A stretch of DNA of 64,000 bases from Dielma fastidiosa (GCF_000313565.1 NZ_HE578924.1:46572-110571), one strand, 5' to 3'; positions 33,141 through 42,144 are shown, counted from the first letter of the stretch. Made by a program: numbers and translations. The notes: generated by a model from the sequence alone, not told the origin.

Positions 33141-34529
33141 TTTACATGTCTGCTGAATCAAATGAATTAATGAACGAATACCCTGCGCATAGGCTCGGAT
33201 ACTGATTCGCTCATTCGTACCGTGAACGCCCTTTGATACAATTTCCGCTTCTTCAATAAAAGGACCGTAACGCAGAACGGTATCACAGATGCACTCATAA
33301 TTACGAGCGTCGGTACTGCCGGTAACCAGATTAGGAATAAAGCTCACACCGCCAAAGAAGGTCTGCAATGTTTCTGTCAGTTTTTGATAACCATAACTGT
33401 CATAACGGGAAATGGCAGATGCATCATTAGCCTGGATATAGCTGCATTTAATTTCATCACCAACCAATTTGGAACAAGCTTCAAGCAGCGTATCAATGCT
33501 GTCATGGCAGGCCAGACGGAAGTTGATGACAGCCCACATATTCTGCGGCATAACATTGCCTGCCTGCGCCCCCTCACAGATCATCGTCGGTGCTATTGTT
33601 GTTGATACTTGATTGTATAATTCTTCACTGTTTAAATAATAATCTAATATTGCATTTTCATGAGCCTCAATGCTGCTGACATATGTCTTCATCGGTTCCT
33701 GATTAATTTTAGGAGCCAATGTTCTCAATGCCGCTTTGTTTAATTCGCTTAACCGCGCAGGCAGCGGATGCTCTGCAATGGCTGTGATTGCCTTCGCAAG
33801 ATGACCTAAGGATGTCCCATGCACCGGATTGGAAGAATGACCGCCAACACTCTTCGCTTCAAGTAAAAGATCCGCATAGCCCTTTTCACTTAGGCAGATG
33901 GAAGAAACCAGTGAGCCTTTTGCGCCATAGACATCTCCATCAATGATTTCACCGCCGCCTTCATCCAATACAAATTCAAGCTGAACGCCCTGCTTTTTCA
34001 AATAAGCAGCCATTCTCGCGGAGCCGGTGTTGCACGTTTCCTCATCCTCGCCAAAAGCACAATAAATAGTACGCTTTAAATTCATCGCATGGGTCAGGCA
34101 ATATTCCACCGCTTCCAAGATGGCAAATACCATATTTTTGATATCTAAAGCTCCCCGGCCCCAGATCATACCATCGGCAATCGCTCCGGAATAAGGCCCA
34201 TAGGTCCAATCTTTTTCAGTACCCTTAACAACTGGTACAACGTCAAGATGTGACATCAGCAGGATTGGCTTTAACGTTTGATCACTGCCTGTCAGCTTAA
34301 TCAGCATACTGTTGCCATGCATGCTTACCTCACCATGATGCATCACTTGCGGAAAAGATGTGCGGATAACATCATGCAGACGTTTAAACTGAGCATCATC
34401 AACCTTGCTGACATCAACATAAGAGGTTGTTCTGCATTGGATTGCCTGACTCAACCGGCGGCATGCCTGATGGATATCTAAATCTGGATACATCATTTCA
34501 TTTTGATATGTTTCATAAACAGTTTTCAT
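33138..34529 (-). CDS. M20-family metallopeptidase (carboxypeptidase S/PM20D1-like)
   Basis: 463 residues. Zinc-binding and catalytic motifs of M20: SHLDVVPV (His and Asp), GRGALDIKN (bridging Asp), GEDEET (general-base Glu), DEGGG, and a dimerisation domain starting SEKGYADLLL with GGHSSNP. No signal peptide, so it works in the cytoplasm and releases amino acids from small peptides or N-acyl amino acids. Last of four genes behind a lysine riboswitch, nine bases after the ABC ATPase gene, so a lysine-containing substrate is likely (inference). Confidence 0.87.
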   Translation of the reverse strand: MKTVYETYQNEMMYPDLDIHQACRRLSQAIQCRTTSYVDVSKVDDAQFKRLHDVIRTSFPQVMHHGEVSMHGNSMLIKLTGSDQTLKPILLMSHLDVVPVVKGTEKDWTYGPYSGAIADGMIWGRGALDIKNMVFAILEAVEYCLTHAMNLKRTIYCAFGEDEETCNTGSARMAAYLKKQGVQLEFVLDEGGGEIIDGDVYGAKGSLVSSICLSEKGYADLLLEAKSVGGHSSNPVHGTSLGHLAKAITAIAEHPLPARLSELNKAALRTLAPKINQEPMKTYVSSIEAHENAILDYYLNSEELYNQVSTTIAPTMICEGAQAGNVMPQNMWAVINFRLACHDSIDTLLEACSKLVGDEIKCSYIQANDASAISRYDSYGYQKLTETLQTFFGGVSFIPNLVTGSTDARNYECICDTVLRYGPFIEEAEIVSKGVHGTNERISIRAYAQGIRSLIHLIQQTCK

Positions 34530-34538
34530 ATTTTTCTC

Positions 34539-35270
34539 CTATAAATAGCGGCTTAAAAATTCTCTTGTCCGCGGCATTTGCGGCTGGGTGAAGATTTGTT
34601 CAGGCGATGCTTCCTCTAAGATTACTCCCTGATCCATAAACACCACCCGGTCACTCACTTCTCTGGCAAACTGCATTTCATGGGTAACAACAACCATTGT
34701 CATGCCCTCATTAGCCAGCCGCTGCATAACATCCAGCACTTCCTTGACAATTTCCGGATCAAGGGCACTTGTCGGTTCATCAAACAGCATAATTTCCGGA
34801 TTCATACACAAGGCTCTGGCAATGGCGACACGCTGCTTCTGACCGCCGGATAAGGTTCGTGAATCTGCATAAATAAATTCCTTTAAACCAACAGCTGTTA
34901 AATGCCGGATGGCGATTGCTTCAGCTTCTGCTTGCTTCATTTTCTTTACCGCCGTCATTGCCAACGTACAGTTATCCAATACATTTTTATTATTAAATAA
35001 ATTGAAGCCCTGAAAAACCATGCCGATGTTTTCCCGCAATACGTTAATATCGGTACTCAGATCCGTCAGGTCTTGGTCTTTGAAATAAATATGACCGGCA
35101 TCTGGTTCTTCAAGCAGGTTAATACATCTCAACAGCGTACTTTTACCGCTGCCGCTGGCTCCGATAATACAGACTACCTCACCCTTTTTCACATTCAAAT
35201 TAATATTCTTTAATACACGCAGCTGATCAAAAGACTTCTCAAGATTTTCAATACGGATAATTTCTTCCAT
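34539..35270 (-). CDS. Amino-acid ABC importer ATPase (lysine type by riboswitch)
   Basis: 243 residues of the polar amino-acid family (GlnQ/HisP type). Walker [10 protein letters not shown] at 37-45, signature LSGGQKQR, Walker [13 protein letters not shown], switch His in VVTHEM, ending in TREFLSRYL typical of the family. AGGAGGCAC lies before the ATG. It overlaps no gene but is only 9 bases from each neighbour. The lysine riboswitch ahead of the operon makes lysine the best substrate guess. Confidence 0.9.
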   Translation of the reverse strand: MEEIIRIENLEKSFDQLRVLKNINLNVKKGEVVCIIGASGSGKSTLLRCINLLEEPDAGHIYFKDQDLTDLSTDINVLRENIGMVFQGFNLFNNKNVLDNCTLAMTAVKKMKQAEAEAIAIRHLTAVGLKEFIYADSRTLSGGQKQRVAIARALCMNPEIMLFDEPTSALDPEIVKEVLDVMQRLANEGMTMVVVTHEMQFAREVSDRVVFMDQGVILEEASPEQIFTQPQMPRTREFLSRYL

Positions 35271-35279
35271 AAGTGCCTC

Positions 35280-36395
35280 CTAATTACTGCTTGGAATACC
35301 GCGTGATGCCGGCATATCTAAACGGCGGGCCGCATAATTAAGCAGTCGGGTAATGCTATAGGTCAGCAGCAAATAAATCAGTGCTGTAACCAAATAAACT
35401 TCCAAGCCTTTATAATAAGTACCTGAAATTGTACTATTCGCAAACATCAGTTCAAAAAAACCAATGGTGGTAAGTACCGAAGTATCTTTAATATTAATGA
35501 TAAATTCATTGCCGATTGCCGGTATACTGTTTTTAACCGCCTGTGGAAATAAAACCTTCATCATCGCCTGCCACTGAGTCATACCCAAGGAGCGGGCCGC
35601 TTCCTTCTGCCCCTTATCCAAGGATTCCACACCGCCGCGCAGTACCTCAGTCAGATAAGCCGCTGAATTTAATGAAACGGTAATTGCCGAAGCCAAAAAG
35701 AAAGACCAAATTTTATTAACCTCGGAGATGGGTGCGTTTGGCATTGCCATACGGGCTAATGTAAAACCAATAGCATTGATAATCAAGACCTGAACCATCA
35801 TCGGTGTACCGCGGATAATCGTCGTATAGGTTTTCGCAAAGCTTTGACCTATCAGTTTTAAAATCTGTATGCTGTCAGCATCACGGCGATCAGGAACCTG
35901 TATCCGCAGAAAGGAAAGCAGGATTGCCAATAGAAAGCCGCATAAAGTTCCAATCAGCGATACCTGCAGCGTACCGCTGATGCCTCTAAGGTAAGTCGCC
36001 CTTGATTGATAGGCCATATAAATCATCGATGGCACAAAGCCTTCCGGATTGCTTTCAGCATGGATCGACTGAATAAAGAGCTGAATGAATCGGGCAATAC
36101 CGCAGTCAAGCAGTACGATACCAAAGAAAACAAGGGTAAAGATAAAATATCGATGCAGCCATTTCTGTAACGCTTTTTTCTTATGCGCATAGGCTGAAAA
36201 AGGAATATAAGCAAATGCGGCTGCCAAAAGCAAATACCACAAAATCATCGGAATCCGGTTATAGATTGATAGTGTAAAACTCCCCTTACTTATTAATAGC
36301 AGCCATGCATCCAGCAAAGCAAACAGCCAGCCCAGAAACCAGGCATGCTGGGGATAAGCACGCAGCGTGGCAGCGTCATGTATTTTCAGTTGCAT
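35280..36395 (-). CDS. Amino-acid ABC importer permease with long N-terminal extension
   Basis: 371 residues from ATG 36395 (TAGGG upstream); TTG 36401 is an alternative. About 150 residues longer than ordinary HisM/GlnP permeases: the extra N-terminal part has three or four membrane helices (LLISKGSFTLSIYNRIPM region). The classical permease core (~155-365) follows with the loop EAARSLGMTQWQAMMKVLFPQA (in outline). It forms the channel of the importer. The extension is common in Erysipelotrichia and Lactobacillales versions. Four bases separate it from the binding-protein gene. Confidence 0.87.
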   Translation of the reverse strand: MQLKIHDAATLRAYPQHAWFLGWLFALLDAWLLLISKGSFTLSIYNRIPMILWYLLLAAAFAYIPFSAYAHKKKALQKWLHRYFIFTLVFFGIVLLDCGIARFIQLFIQSIHAESNPEGFVPSMIYMAYQSRATYLRGISGTLQVSLIGTLCGFLLAILLSFLRIQVPDRRDADSIQILKLIGQSFAKTYTTIIRGTPMMVQVLIINAIGFTLARMAMPNAPISEVNKIWSFFLASAITVSLNSAAYLTEVLRGGVESLDKGQKEAARSLGMTQWQAMMKVLFPQAVKNSIPAIGNEFIINIKDTSVLTTIGFFELMFANSTISGTYYKGLEVYLVTALIYLLLTYSITRLLNYAARRLDMPASRGIPSSN

Positions 36396-36404
36396 AAGCA
36401 AACC

Positions 36405-37250
36405 CTACTGCGGCATTTTGGCTTGTGCCTGCGTCAGCATTTCCTGACGTGTTTCCGTTGGTATTTCAGCCAGCGCGGCATTTACCTGATCCAGCAAAGC
36501 CGTGTCTTCTTTGCGTAATCCAATGCAGGCCCCGTTAAAGCCTAACTCAAAACCCTGTCCATCAGGAAAAGAAATCGTTACTAAATTAGGATAGACGTTC
36601 GTATAAGCAACCGCTGATTCAGTATCTAAAACAATACCGTCAGCCGCTCCCTGATTCAGACGGGCAATCATATTTGCCACATCAGTGACCGGCGGCAGAT
36701 GATCGACACCCTCGATTTGATCGATTACTTCATCATATTTAGTATTTTTCTGACCTAAAAGACTGGCACCGGCAAAATCACTGAGTGAATCAGCTTCCGC
36801 GTAGGATGAATTTTCATCAACCACAATCATATACTCAGTTTTACGAACTGAATAGAAATCAGAGAAATTCACTGATTGACGGCGATCCTCGGTATCTGCC
36901 ATACCTGCAATGACCATGTCGATCTGACCGCTTTTTAATGAATCAATCAAACCGTCCCAGCTCAGCTTAACAATTACGATTTCCGCATCCAATGCCTCCC
37001 CAATCTGTTTTGCCATCTGCACATCATAACCCTCCGCATAAAAGCCTGACACATTTTCAATCGGCAGATTTGTATCACTGGCCTGATCCTCCTGCCAATT
37101 ATTCGGCGCATAGGCACATTCCATTCCTACCCGCAATACATTTTGATTATCCATGTCATTAGCCGGTGCATCATTACTGCCGCAGGCGGCAAGCGTACAC
37201 AGCATCATGGACAACAAACCAAATCCAATAAAACTTCTAAAATATTTCAT
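36405..37250 (-). CDS. Amino-acid ABC importer binding lipoprotein (lysine type by riboswitch)
   Basis: 281 residues from ATG 37250, seven bases after AGGAGG. The signal sequence ends with lipobox LAAC (Cys23). Family 3 solute-binding fold: VGMECAYAPNNWQE at the N lobe, GYDVQMAKQIGEAL, and DMVIAGMADTEDRRQSVNFSDFY in outline, ending FNGACIGLRKED. It captures an amino acid outside the membrane and hands it to the permease. First gene after a lysine riboswitch with a terminator, so expression should fall when lysine is plentiful. Confidence 0.88.
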   Translation of the reverse strand: MKYFRSFIGFGLLSMMLCTLAACGSNDAPANDMDNQNVLRVGMECAYAPNNWQEDQASDTNLPIENVSGFYAEGYDVQMAKQIGEALDAEIVIVKLSWDGLIDSLKSGQIDMVIAGMADTEDRRQSVNFSDFYSVRKTEYMIVVDENSSYAEADSLSDFAGASLLGQKNTKYDEVIDQIEGVDHLPPVTDVANMIARLNQGAADGIVLDTESAVAYTNVYPNLVTISFPDGQGFELGFNGACIGLRKEDTALLDQVNAALAEIPTETRQEMLTQAQAKMPQ

Positions 37251-37272
37251 ATTCTGATCCTCCTGTATAAAA

Positions 37273-37297
37273 TAAAAAACGTCTTTGGTAAAAGACG
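37273..37297 (-). terminator. Riboswitch-controlled terminator
   Basis: On the minus strand CGTCTTT and AAAGACG form a 7-bp stem with a 4-nt loop followed by six T residues, between the aptamer and the binding-protein start. Confidence 0.8.
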
Positions 37298-37317
37298 CTT
37301 CACAATAGTTTCTATCG

Positions 37318-37485
37318 TAAAACAAAGCGCCTCTACAATAAATGTAGGAATCCTATGAGTATTTCCCATAGTCTCACACAAGCATAATGCCTTATCCTCA
37401 TGTTCGGCGATGGCTGCCTTTCCATTTGATCACAGGATGCCTCCTCACAAATGTACTCTTCTACATCGCTACCTCTTGTTTTTTA
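37318..37485 (-). ncRNA. Lysine riboswitch (L box) aptamer
   Basis: The minus strand shows the L-box core in order: AGAGGTAGCG, GAAGAGTAC, TGTGAGGAGGC, GGAAAGGCAGCC followed by CGCCGAA, then the GGGAAATACTC arm and GTAGAGGCGC at the 3' side. The ends AAAACAAG and CTTTGTTTT pair as the closing P1 stem. A terminator hairpin follows. Lysine binding would favour termination. Confidence 0.88.
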
Positions 37486-37496
37486 TTTATGAAACA

Positions 37497-37525
37497 AGTT
37501 TACTTCATTATGAAATATTTGTAAA
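37497..37525 (-). promoter_or_regulatory. Promoter of the lysine-riboswitch operon
   Basis: On the minus strand TTTACA (37520-37525) and TAAACT (37497-37502) are 17 bases apart, placing the start a few bases before the aptamer. Confidence 0.55.
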
Positions 37526-37589
37526 TAGTTTTCTGAAAATATTTATATCATTTTCTATGTAAGCGATAATCATTTTCAATCAATGAATC

Positions 37590-37841
37590 CTATAACCTTA
37601 TTTCGACATATGTTCCATCCGCCGCTTCTACCTCAAGCAGTGTCAAAGATCCATGTGTTCTTTTGATATCATGAATCAGTCGGCCAAAAGCCTGCATTTG
37701 ATGCGAACTGATTACCGGTACAGCGACTTGTTCTTGATTAACCCTGCGCAGCACATAAGATGTGCAAAAGGGATTCAGCAGCAGCCAATTAGGAACCGGG
37801 ACGGTTAACGCCAGCTTCTTTGTGCGTACTTTAATCAGCAT
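37590..37841 (-). CDS. Small protein resembling the C-terminal domain of the upstream XRE regulator
   Basis: 83 residues. Its pattern VPVPNWLL...V...I...L(L)EVEAADGTYVEIRL parallels the C-terminal part of the preceding XRE protein (MNLPMSLV...LMEVDSAEGDHVEIYVE), so the two seem to share a SHOCT-like/YvlB-N type domain. No membrane helix. Its start lies two bases after the XRE stop and the genes are surely co-translated. It could form a mixed complex with the regulator and modulate it; that is inference. Confidence 0.7.
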   Translation of the reverse strand: MLIKVRTKKLALTVPVPNWLLLNPFCTSYVLRRVNQEQVAVPVISSHQMQAFGRLIHDIKRTHGSLTLLEVEAADGTYVEIRL

Positions 37842-37843
37842 AA

Positions 37844-38341
37844 TTATTCCACATAGATTTCCACATGATCGCCTTCTGCACTGTCAACTTCCATTAAGCG
37901 GCCGATCATACCATTTTCAACTAACTGAATGATTGCGGAAAGATCAATATTTTCAAAACCATGGGTACCATTGCCGGAAACCTTGGAAATATCCAAGCCA
38001 ATCTCAGCCGCCGCCTTCACTAAAGACATCGGCAGATTCATTCTGACCCGATCTCCCTTAACACTGTCAACGGTCATCCTGAGAAACATCTGATTGATAT
38101 CCTTGCGCTCACCGGCCGGCAGCAGCACTGGCTGAATCTTTTCCTCAGGCAGAACCAATTCATCAAGGGTAACGTGGAAAAATTTCGCCAGTTCAATTAA
38201 CAGCGGCAGATCCGGAATTGATAAATCATTCTCCCACTTTGACACCGCCTGTCCTGAAACATTCAGTTTTTCAGCTAATTCATCCTGTGTCATGCCTTTC
38301 ATTTTACGATATTCACTTATTTTAGTTCCTAATGTTTTCAT
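37844..38341 (-). CDS. XRE-family regulator with C-terminal SHOCT-like domain
   Basis: 165 residues. Residues 5-60 form a helix-turn-helix (ISEYRKMKGMTQDELAEKL, VSGQAVSKWENDLSIPDL), the common Cro/CI type. Residues ~85-165 form a separate alpha/beta domain with two copies of a short VDS-x-x-GD-x-V motif (TVDSVKGDRVRM and EVDSAEGDHVEI). No ligand motif recognised. Forms an operon with the small paralogue behind it. A hairpin in the leader (38352-38378) precedes the start. Confidence 0.85.
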   Translation of the reverse strand: MKTLGTKISEYRKMKGMTQDELAEKLNVSGQAVSKWENDLSIPDLPLLIELAKFFHVTLDELVLPEEKIQPVLLPAGERKDINQMFLRMTVDSVKGDRVRMNLPMSLVKAAAEIGLDISKVSGNGTHGFENIDLSAIIQLVENGMIGRLMEVDSAEGDHVEIYVE

Positions 38342-38794
38342 TACAATACCTTGGGGCTGAAATGCTCTTCACCCCATCCTTTCTTACACGTTTATTATAA
38401 ATGCCGAGCCGTCAGGAATGAACAGACGCATGGTTGAATAAAACAACGCTTCGTTGGATTTCTCCCAACGGCTGGTTGATTTTATGAAAAATCCCGTATT
38501 TTACGCTTAGTATTAGAAGTATAGCCATTTTATGTATAAGAAAGGGTTGGTGATTGGTCTGAAGAATCATAAGGAATCAGCGGACCAATGCTTAGATCAT
38601 CAGTATAACAAAAGGAAGAGTGAAAACCACATATCCGCAAGCAGGCACGTGTACTTTCATCAAAACAGAAATGCTTTGCATTATAGAAATCGCTTAATTG
38701 TTTTTTACCCATAGCCGCCTGCTTTCCTAAATGAAGACTCTCACTTATAGCGTCATAAAACAAAACTCTTCCAAGTCAGAAGAGCCTCATTATT
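38342..38794. other. Intergenic stretch without a clear gene
   Basis: About 450 bases. Near 38352-38378 a TGGGG-TGAA / TTCA-G-CCCCA hairpin lies in the leader of the XRE gene and a minus-strand TATAAT at about 38393-38400 could be its -10. A terminator at 38757-38786 belongs to the isochorismatase gene. A 77-codon open frame at 38530-38763 (minus) has Cys and His but no family resemblance, and its apparent ribosome-binding site is the terminator stem, so I do not call it a gene. Confidence 0.5.
38757..38786 (-). terminator. Intrinsic terminator of the isochorismatase-map operon
   Basis: On the minus strand CTCTTC and GAAGAG form a 6-bp stem with a 7-nt loop followed by TTTTGTTTT. Confidence 0.7.
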
Positions 38795-39316
38795 TTAAAT
38801 TAATTCAATGCCTGACTGTTCCATCAGCTTCAGTGCCATACTGTGATACCCCTCAGCCTTATGATGCTGCGCGTCATAAGTGGCAACCCCCGCTTTGACA
38901 ACCTTTACCTTATGATTGCTGTCAATCTGATTCAGATAGGTTTTTAAAGATAACGCGAACTGCAGCACACAGATATCGGTACAGCAGCCGCACAGCACAA
39001 ATTCATCATAGCCATCATAGAGATGCGGATCAATCGCGTGAAAAGCATTCGTTGAATTCTTTAGAATTTCCTTTTTCACATAAGGACGCAGTTCATCAAT
39101 GACCTCTGATTCACTGGTTCCTTTAACACAATGAGAAGGAAAGCTTTTAAACTCAATAGCATCACGGTCATGCGCATCACGGATGAAATAACAGTCACCG
39201 TCAAATTCACGAACAAGATTTTCAATGCATGGTACGATGCTCATAATTTTTATATCATGCATCGCGCCCTCTTTCACAAAGCCATTAACCATATCAATAA
39301 CAAACAGTGCTTTCAT
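38795..39316 (-). CDS. Isochorismatase-family cysteine hydrolase (nicotinamidase-like)
   Basis: 173 residues. Asp8 in FVIDMVNGF, a Lys in the middle of the chain, and the nucleophile Cys in LCGCCTDICV form the Asp-Lys-Cys triad of this superfamily. DAHDRD may hold metal ligands as in nicotinamidases. It likely hydrolyses an amide such as nicotinamide; the short length and CTDICV motif fit. Next to methionine aminopeptidase (15 bases apart, same strand), so probably co-transcribed, without an obvious functional link. Confidence 0.85.
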   Translation of the reverse strand: MKALFVIDMVNGFVKEGAMHDIKIMSIVPCIENLVREFDGDCYFIRDAHDRDAIEFKSFPSHCVKGTSESEVIDELRPYVKKEILKNSTNAFHAIDPHLYDGYDEFVLCGCCTDICVLQFALSLKTYLNQIDSNHKVKVVKAGVATYDAQHHKAEGYHSMALKLMEQSGIELI

Positions 39317-39331
39317 GTTTTTTACCCCGCT

Positions 39332-40201
39332 TTATTTAGTCAGAATCTCATAGCCTTTTTCAGTAATCAGCACCATGTTTTCCCACTGTGCTGACAGTTT
39401 GTGATCCTGAGTATAGATCGTCCAGCCATTCTCCTTATCCACATAGACTTCATGAGTTCCCTCATTAATCATAGGTTCAATCGTAAAAATCATGCCCGGC
39501 GCTAAAATCATGCCTGTACCCGGCGTTCCTACATGCGGCACAAAGGGATCCTCATGGAATGCCTTGCCGACACCATGTCCGCCTAACATTCTTACCACGC
39601 TGTACCCATTCTTTTCAGCAACCTGCTGGACTGCCGCCGACATATCACCAAGGTATCCCCATGGTTTAATCGCTGCTAACCCCGCTTCAACCGCTTCCTG
39701 AGTCACCCGGACAAGCTTCTCAGCTTCGGCAGATACCTTCCCGATCATAAACATCCTTGAAGCATCGGAAAAATACCCCTTATAGATTGTCGATACGTCT
39801 ACATTAACAATATCGCCTTCTTTAAGAATCCGCTTTTCATCAGGGATTCCATGACATACTTCATCATTGATTGATGTGCAGACACTCTTTGGAAATCCTT
39901 CATAATTCAAAGGCGCCGGAATCGCGTGATGAGCTGTCGTATAATCATAGACGATTTTATCTATCTCAGCGGTACTCATTCCTGGGCCGATTTTTTCAGC
40001 CACCGCATCTAAGACACCTGTATTGATCTTAGCACTTTCCTTGATTGCCCGAATTTCTTTTTCATTCTTTATTAACTCATGGGATGGGCACAGACAGCCA
40101 TTTAAACGCAGATCAACAATCTTCTGATCAAATTCAAAATGACAATGTTTATATTTTTTGCCGCTTCCGCACCAGCATTCACCATTTCTTGTATATCGCA
40201 T
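39332..40201 (-). CDS. map: Methionine aminopeptidase, type I, with N-terminal SEC-C zinc segment
   Basis: 289 residues. Residues 1-30 have the SEC-C motif CWCGSGKKYKHCH, a small zinc site also found at the end of SecA. Residues ~45-289 are the pita-bread peptidase with metal ligands Asp (VNVDVS), Asp (FSDASR), His (GGHGVGKAFHEDP), Glu (FTIEPMIN) and Glu near WENMVLITE. It removes the first Met from new proteins. The zinc segment probably helps ribosome binding. RBS AGGTGAGGTGA. Its start is divergent from the AAA ATPase gene. Confidence 0.93.
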   Translation of the reverse strand: MRYTRNGECWCGSGKKYKHCHFEFDQKIVDLRLNGCLCPSHELIKNEKEIRAIKESAKINTGVLDAVAEKIGPGMSTAEIDKIVYDYTTAHHAIPAPLNYEGFPKSVCTSINDEVCHGIPDEKRILKEGDIVNVDVSTIYKGYFSDASRMFMIGKVSAEAEKLVRVTQEAVEAGLAAIKPWGYLGDMSAAVQQVAEKNGYSVVRMLGGHGVGKAFHEDPFVPHVGTPGTGMILAPGMIFTIEPMINEGTHEVYVDKENGWTIYTQDHKLSAQWENMVLITEKGYEILTK

Positions 40202-40273
40202 AGATTCACCTCACCTTATCTATTATACATCAATTCTAAAAAAAAGCGTGTATAATGTTCTTGAGGTGATACT

Positions 40274-40996
40274 ATGTTTCTGCGTGAAGTATCGATTAAA
40301 GATAAGACAATCAATAACTCATATGTCTATGATATTCCAATGATTCAAGCCTTTAACAGCTTGTCTTTTAATAAACCGGTTACTTTTCTTTGCGGAGAAA
40401 ATGGTACCGGCAAATCAACTTTGCTGGAAGCGATTGCCATTGCTTATGGTTTCAATCCAGAGGGTGGCAGCCGCAACCTGATGTTTTCAACCTGTGATAC
40501 ACATTCCCCGTTAGCGGATAACCTGCGGATGGTAAAAGGCTTTGAACAGGCTAAAGACGGCTTCTTTCTGCGGGCAGAAAGCTTCTATAATGTTGCGACC
40601 AGCATTGATGAGAATGAACGTGAACGATCAGGTTTGTTAAGAAGCTATGGAGGCAAAAGCCTGCACGCGCAGTCACACGGTGAAAGCTTCTTTGCCCTTA
40701 TGTGCAATCGTTTCTATGGTCATGGTCTTTACATCCTTGATGAACCGGAAGCCGCGCTCTCGCCAAACCGTCAATTATCGATGCTGACCTTAATGCATGA
40801 TCTGATTAAAGAAGGTTCACAGTTTATCATAGCTACTCATTCGCCAATACTGATGGCTTATCCAGAGGCTGATATTTATGTCTGCAGTGATGAAGGCCTG
40901 ACGCTGACAGCCTATCAGGATACCGATAATTATCAGGTAACCAAGAGCTTCCTGCAAGACCCAAAACGTTATCTGCGATTTCTGTTAGAAGATTAA
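40274..40996 (+). CDS. AAA/ABC-type ATPase (COG3910 family)
   Basis: 240 residues. Walker A GENGTGKST (about 43-51), signature-like SHGESFFAL, Walker B LYILDEPEAALSP and the D-loop/H-switch ATHSPILMAY. These single-domain proteins resemble the ATPase heads of RecF/SMC/OLD proteins but lack a coiled coil or nuclease. Role unknown; possibly DNA or RNA repair or defence-linked. The gene stands alone with AGGTGA seven bases upstream and a terminator behind. Confidence 0.88.
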   Translation: MFLREVSIKDKTINNSYVYDIPMIQAFNSLSFNKPVTFLCGENGTGKSTLLEAIAIAYGFNPEGGSRNLMFSTCDTHSPLADNLRMVKGFEQAKDGFFLRAESFYNVATSIDENERERSGLLRSYGGKSLHAQSHGESFFALMCNRFYGHGLYILDEPEAALSPNRQLSMLTLMHDLIKEGSQFIIATHSPILMAYPEADIYVCSDEGLTLTAYQDTDNYQVTKSFLQDPKRYLRFLLED

Positions 40997-41035
40997 ATAA
41001 AGATAAGTCTTATATTTTCATAGATTGCAATATTA

Positions 41036-41087
41036 AAGGGAGTATTAATCGCATTTATTAAAATGAAATTAACACTCCCTTATTTTT
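41036..41087. terminator. Bidirectional intrinsic terminator
   Basis: AAGGGAGT (41036-41043) pairs with ACTCCCTT (41074-41081) and inner ATTAAT/ATTAAC extend it; T residues follow on the plus strand and the stem overlaps the stop of the convergent gene. Confidence 0.65.
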
Positions 41088-42144
41088 ATGCGCCTAGTTC
41101 ATGAGCTGCTTTGCAGAAAGCCTCACGGTCTTTTTTATACATATTAGCCCGTTCCTGACTGTAACCAATAAACATACGCGGATAATGTTCAATAAAGGCT
41201 GCCAATACATCTTGAGCCTGCTTTTCCTTCATCCCCAGTGCAATCTGCTTGCCATTCTCCTGACAGATCATCAGCGAATAGCTTTTACCGGTTGGGATAC
41301 CATTCGTGCGGTGCTGGGTTGTCTGCTGATATGCCCATACAACCGAAGATGCAGGCAGCAGCCAAGTCTTTGCACCTACCTGAAACATCATAAAATTACG
41401 ATCCATGCGAATGCCGCTTACCTGATCAGCCATTTGGTAAAAGTCCTCAACCTTAGCAAGCGCTGAATCCGCATCTAACTGTGCCGCGCAATATTGAGTA
41501 ATTGATTTCTGATAACTGCCGCTCATCACACGAATTAAAAAGAACAATCCAAGCGCTGTTAAAAGCAAACCGCCGCCGGTATACATCCATACCTCAGTCT
41601 GACTCTTATCACCGACTTGACCTTCTTCAAGTACCAAAGGAAGCATCAGCTTCTGGGTTTCCAGTGTCATTTCATCATAACCGACAACCTCATGATAATA
41701 CTTTTTAGACTGACTGCTCATCGCTTTAACCGTACCATGAATGGTGAACGGTTCACCATTAAATTCATTTTCATTGATAATATAATCATTTGTAGCTCTC
41801 AGCAAGGCATCAGCTTGATCTACAAACTTAGCCGGTACTTCAATCCCCATGTATTCAGCCTGACCAACCGGAATGATATACTCCTTTGCCGTTACTTTAC
41901 TTTTACCGCTGCTTCTTCTTTCCGTATAAGCGTATGAATCCATGATAAAGGTAATCTCAGCACTTACATATTTTCCCTCTAATTCATTCACCGGCACACG
42001 GTTAATATCCGTACCGCCTGATAAGACAGTAATTGCGCTGGGAGCACCGATTCCCAACAGCACCAGTCCCACTACAAAACAAATCAAAAGCATCGGCAGC
42101 ACTTTTTTCAGGCTGACTTTTTTTAACTCCTTAAGCATATTCAT
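41086..42144 (-). CDS. Two-helix membrane protein of unknown function (DUF6709-like)
   Basis: 352 residues. A membrane helix at about 15-37 and another at ~187-207 enclose an outer domain of ~150 residues with many charged residues; the last ~145 residues are cytoplasmic (RMDRNFMMFQVGAKTWLLPASSVVWAYQQ region). It resembles proteins listed as DUF6709, whose function is unknown. It is a single gene with AAAGGGGA as the site. No motif suggests enzyme activity. Confidence 0.7.
   Translation of the reverse strand: MNMLKELKKVSLKKVLPMLLICFVVGLVLLGIGAPSAITVLSGGTDINRVPVNELEGKYVSAEITFIMDSYAYTERRSSGKSKVTAKEYIIPVGQAEYMGIEVPAKFVDQADALLRATNDYIINENEFNGEPFTIHGTVKAMSSQSKKYYHEVVGYDEMTLETQKLMLPLVLEEGQVGDKSQTEVWMYTGGGLLLTALGLFFLIRVMSGSYQKSITQYCAAQLDADSALAKVEDFYQMADQVSGIRMDRNFMMFQVGAKTWLLPASSVVWAYQQTTQHRTNGIPTGKSYSLMICQENGKQIALGMKEKQAQDVLAAFIEHYPRMFIGYSQERANMYKKDREAFCKAAHELGA

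Noticed and set aside
38530-38763. 77-codon open frame on the minus strand
   Set aside because: No family resemblance; the apparent ribosome-binding site is the stem of the isochorismatase terminator.
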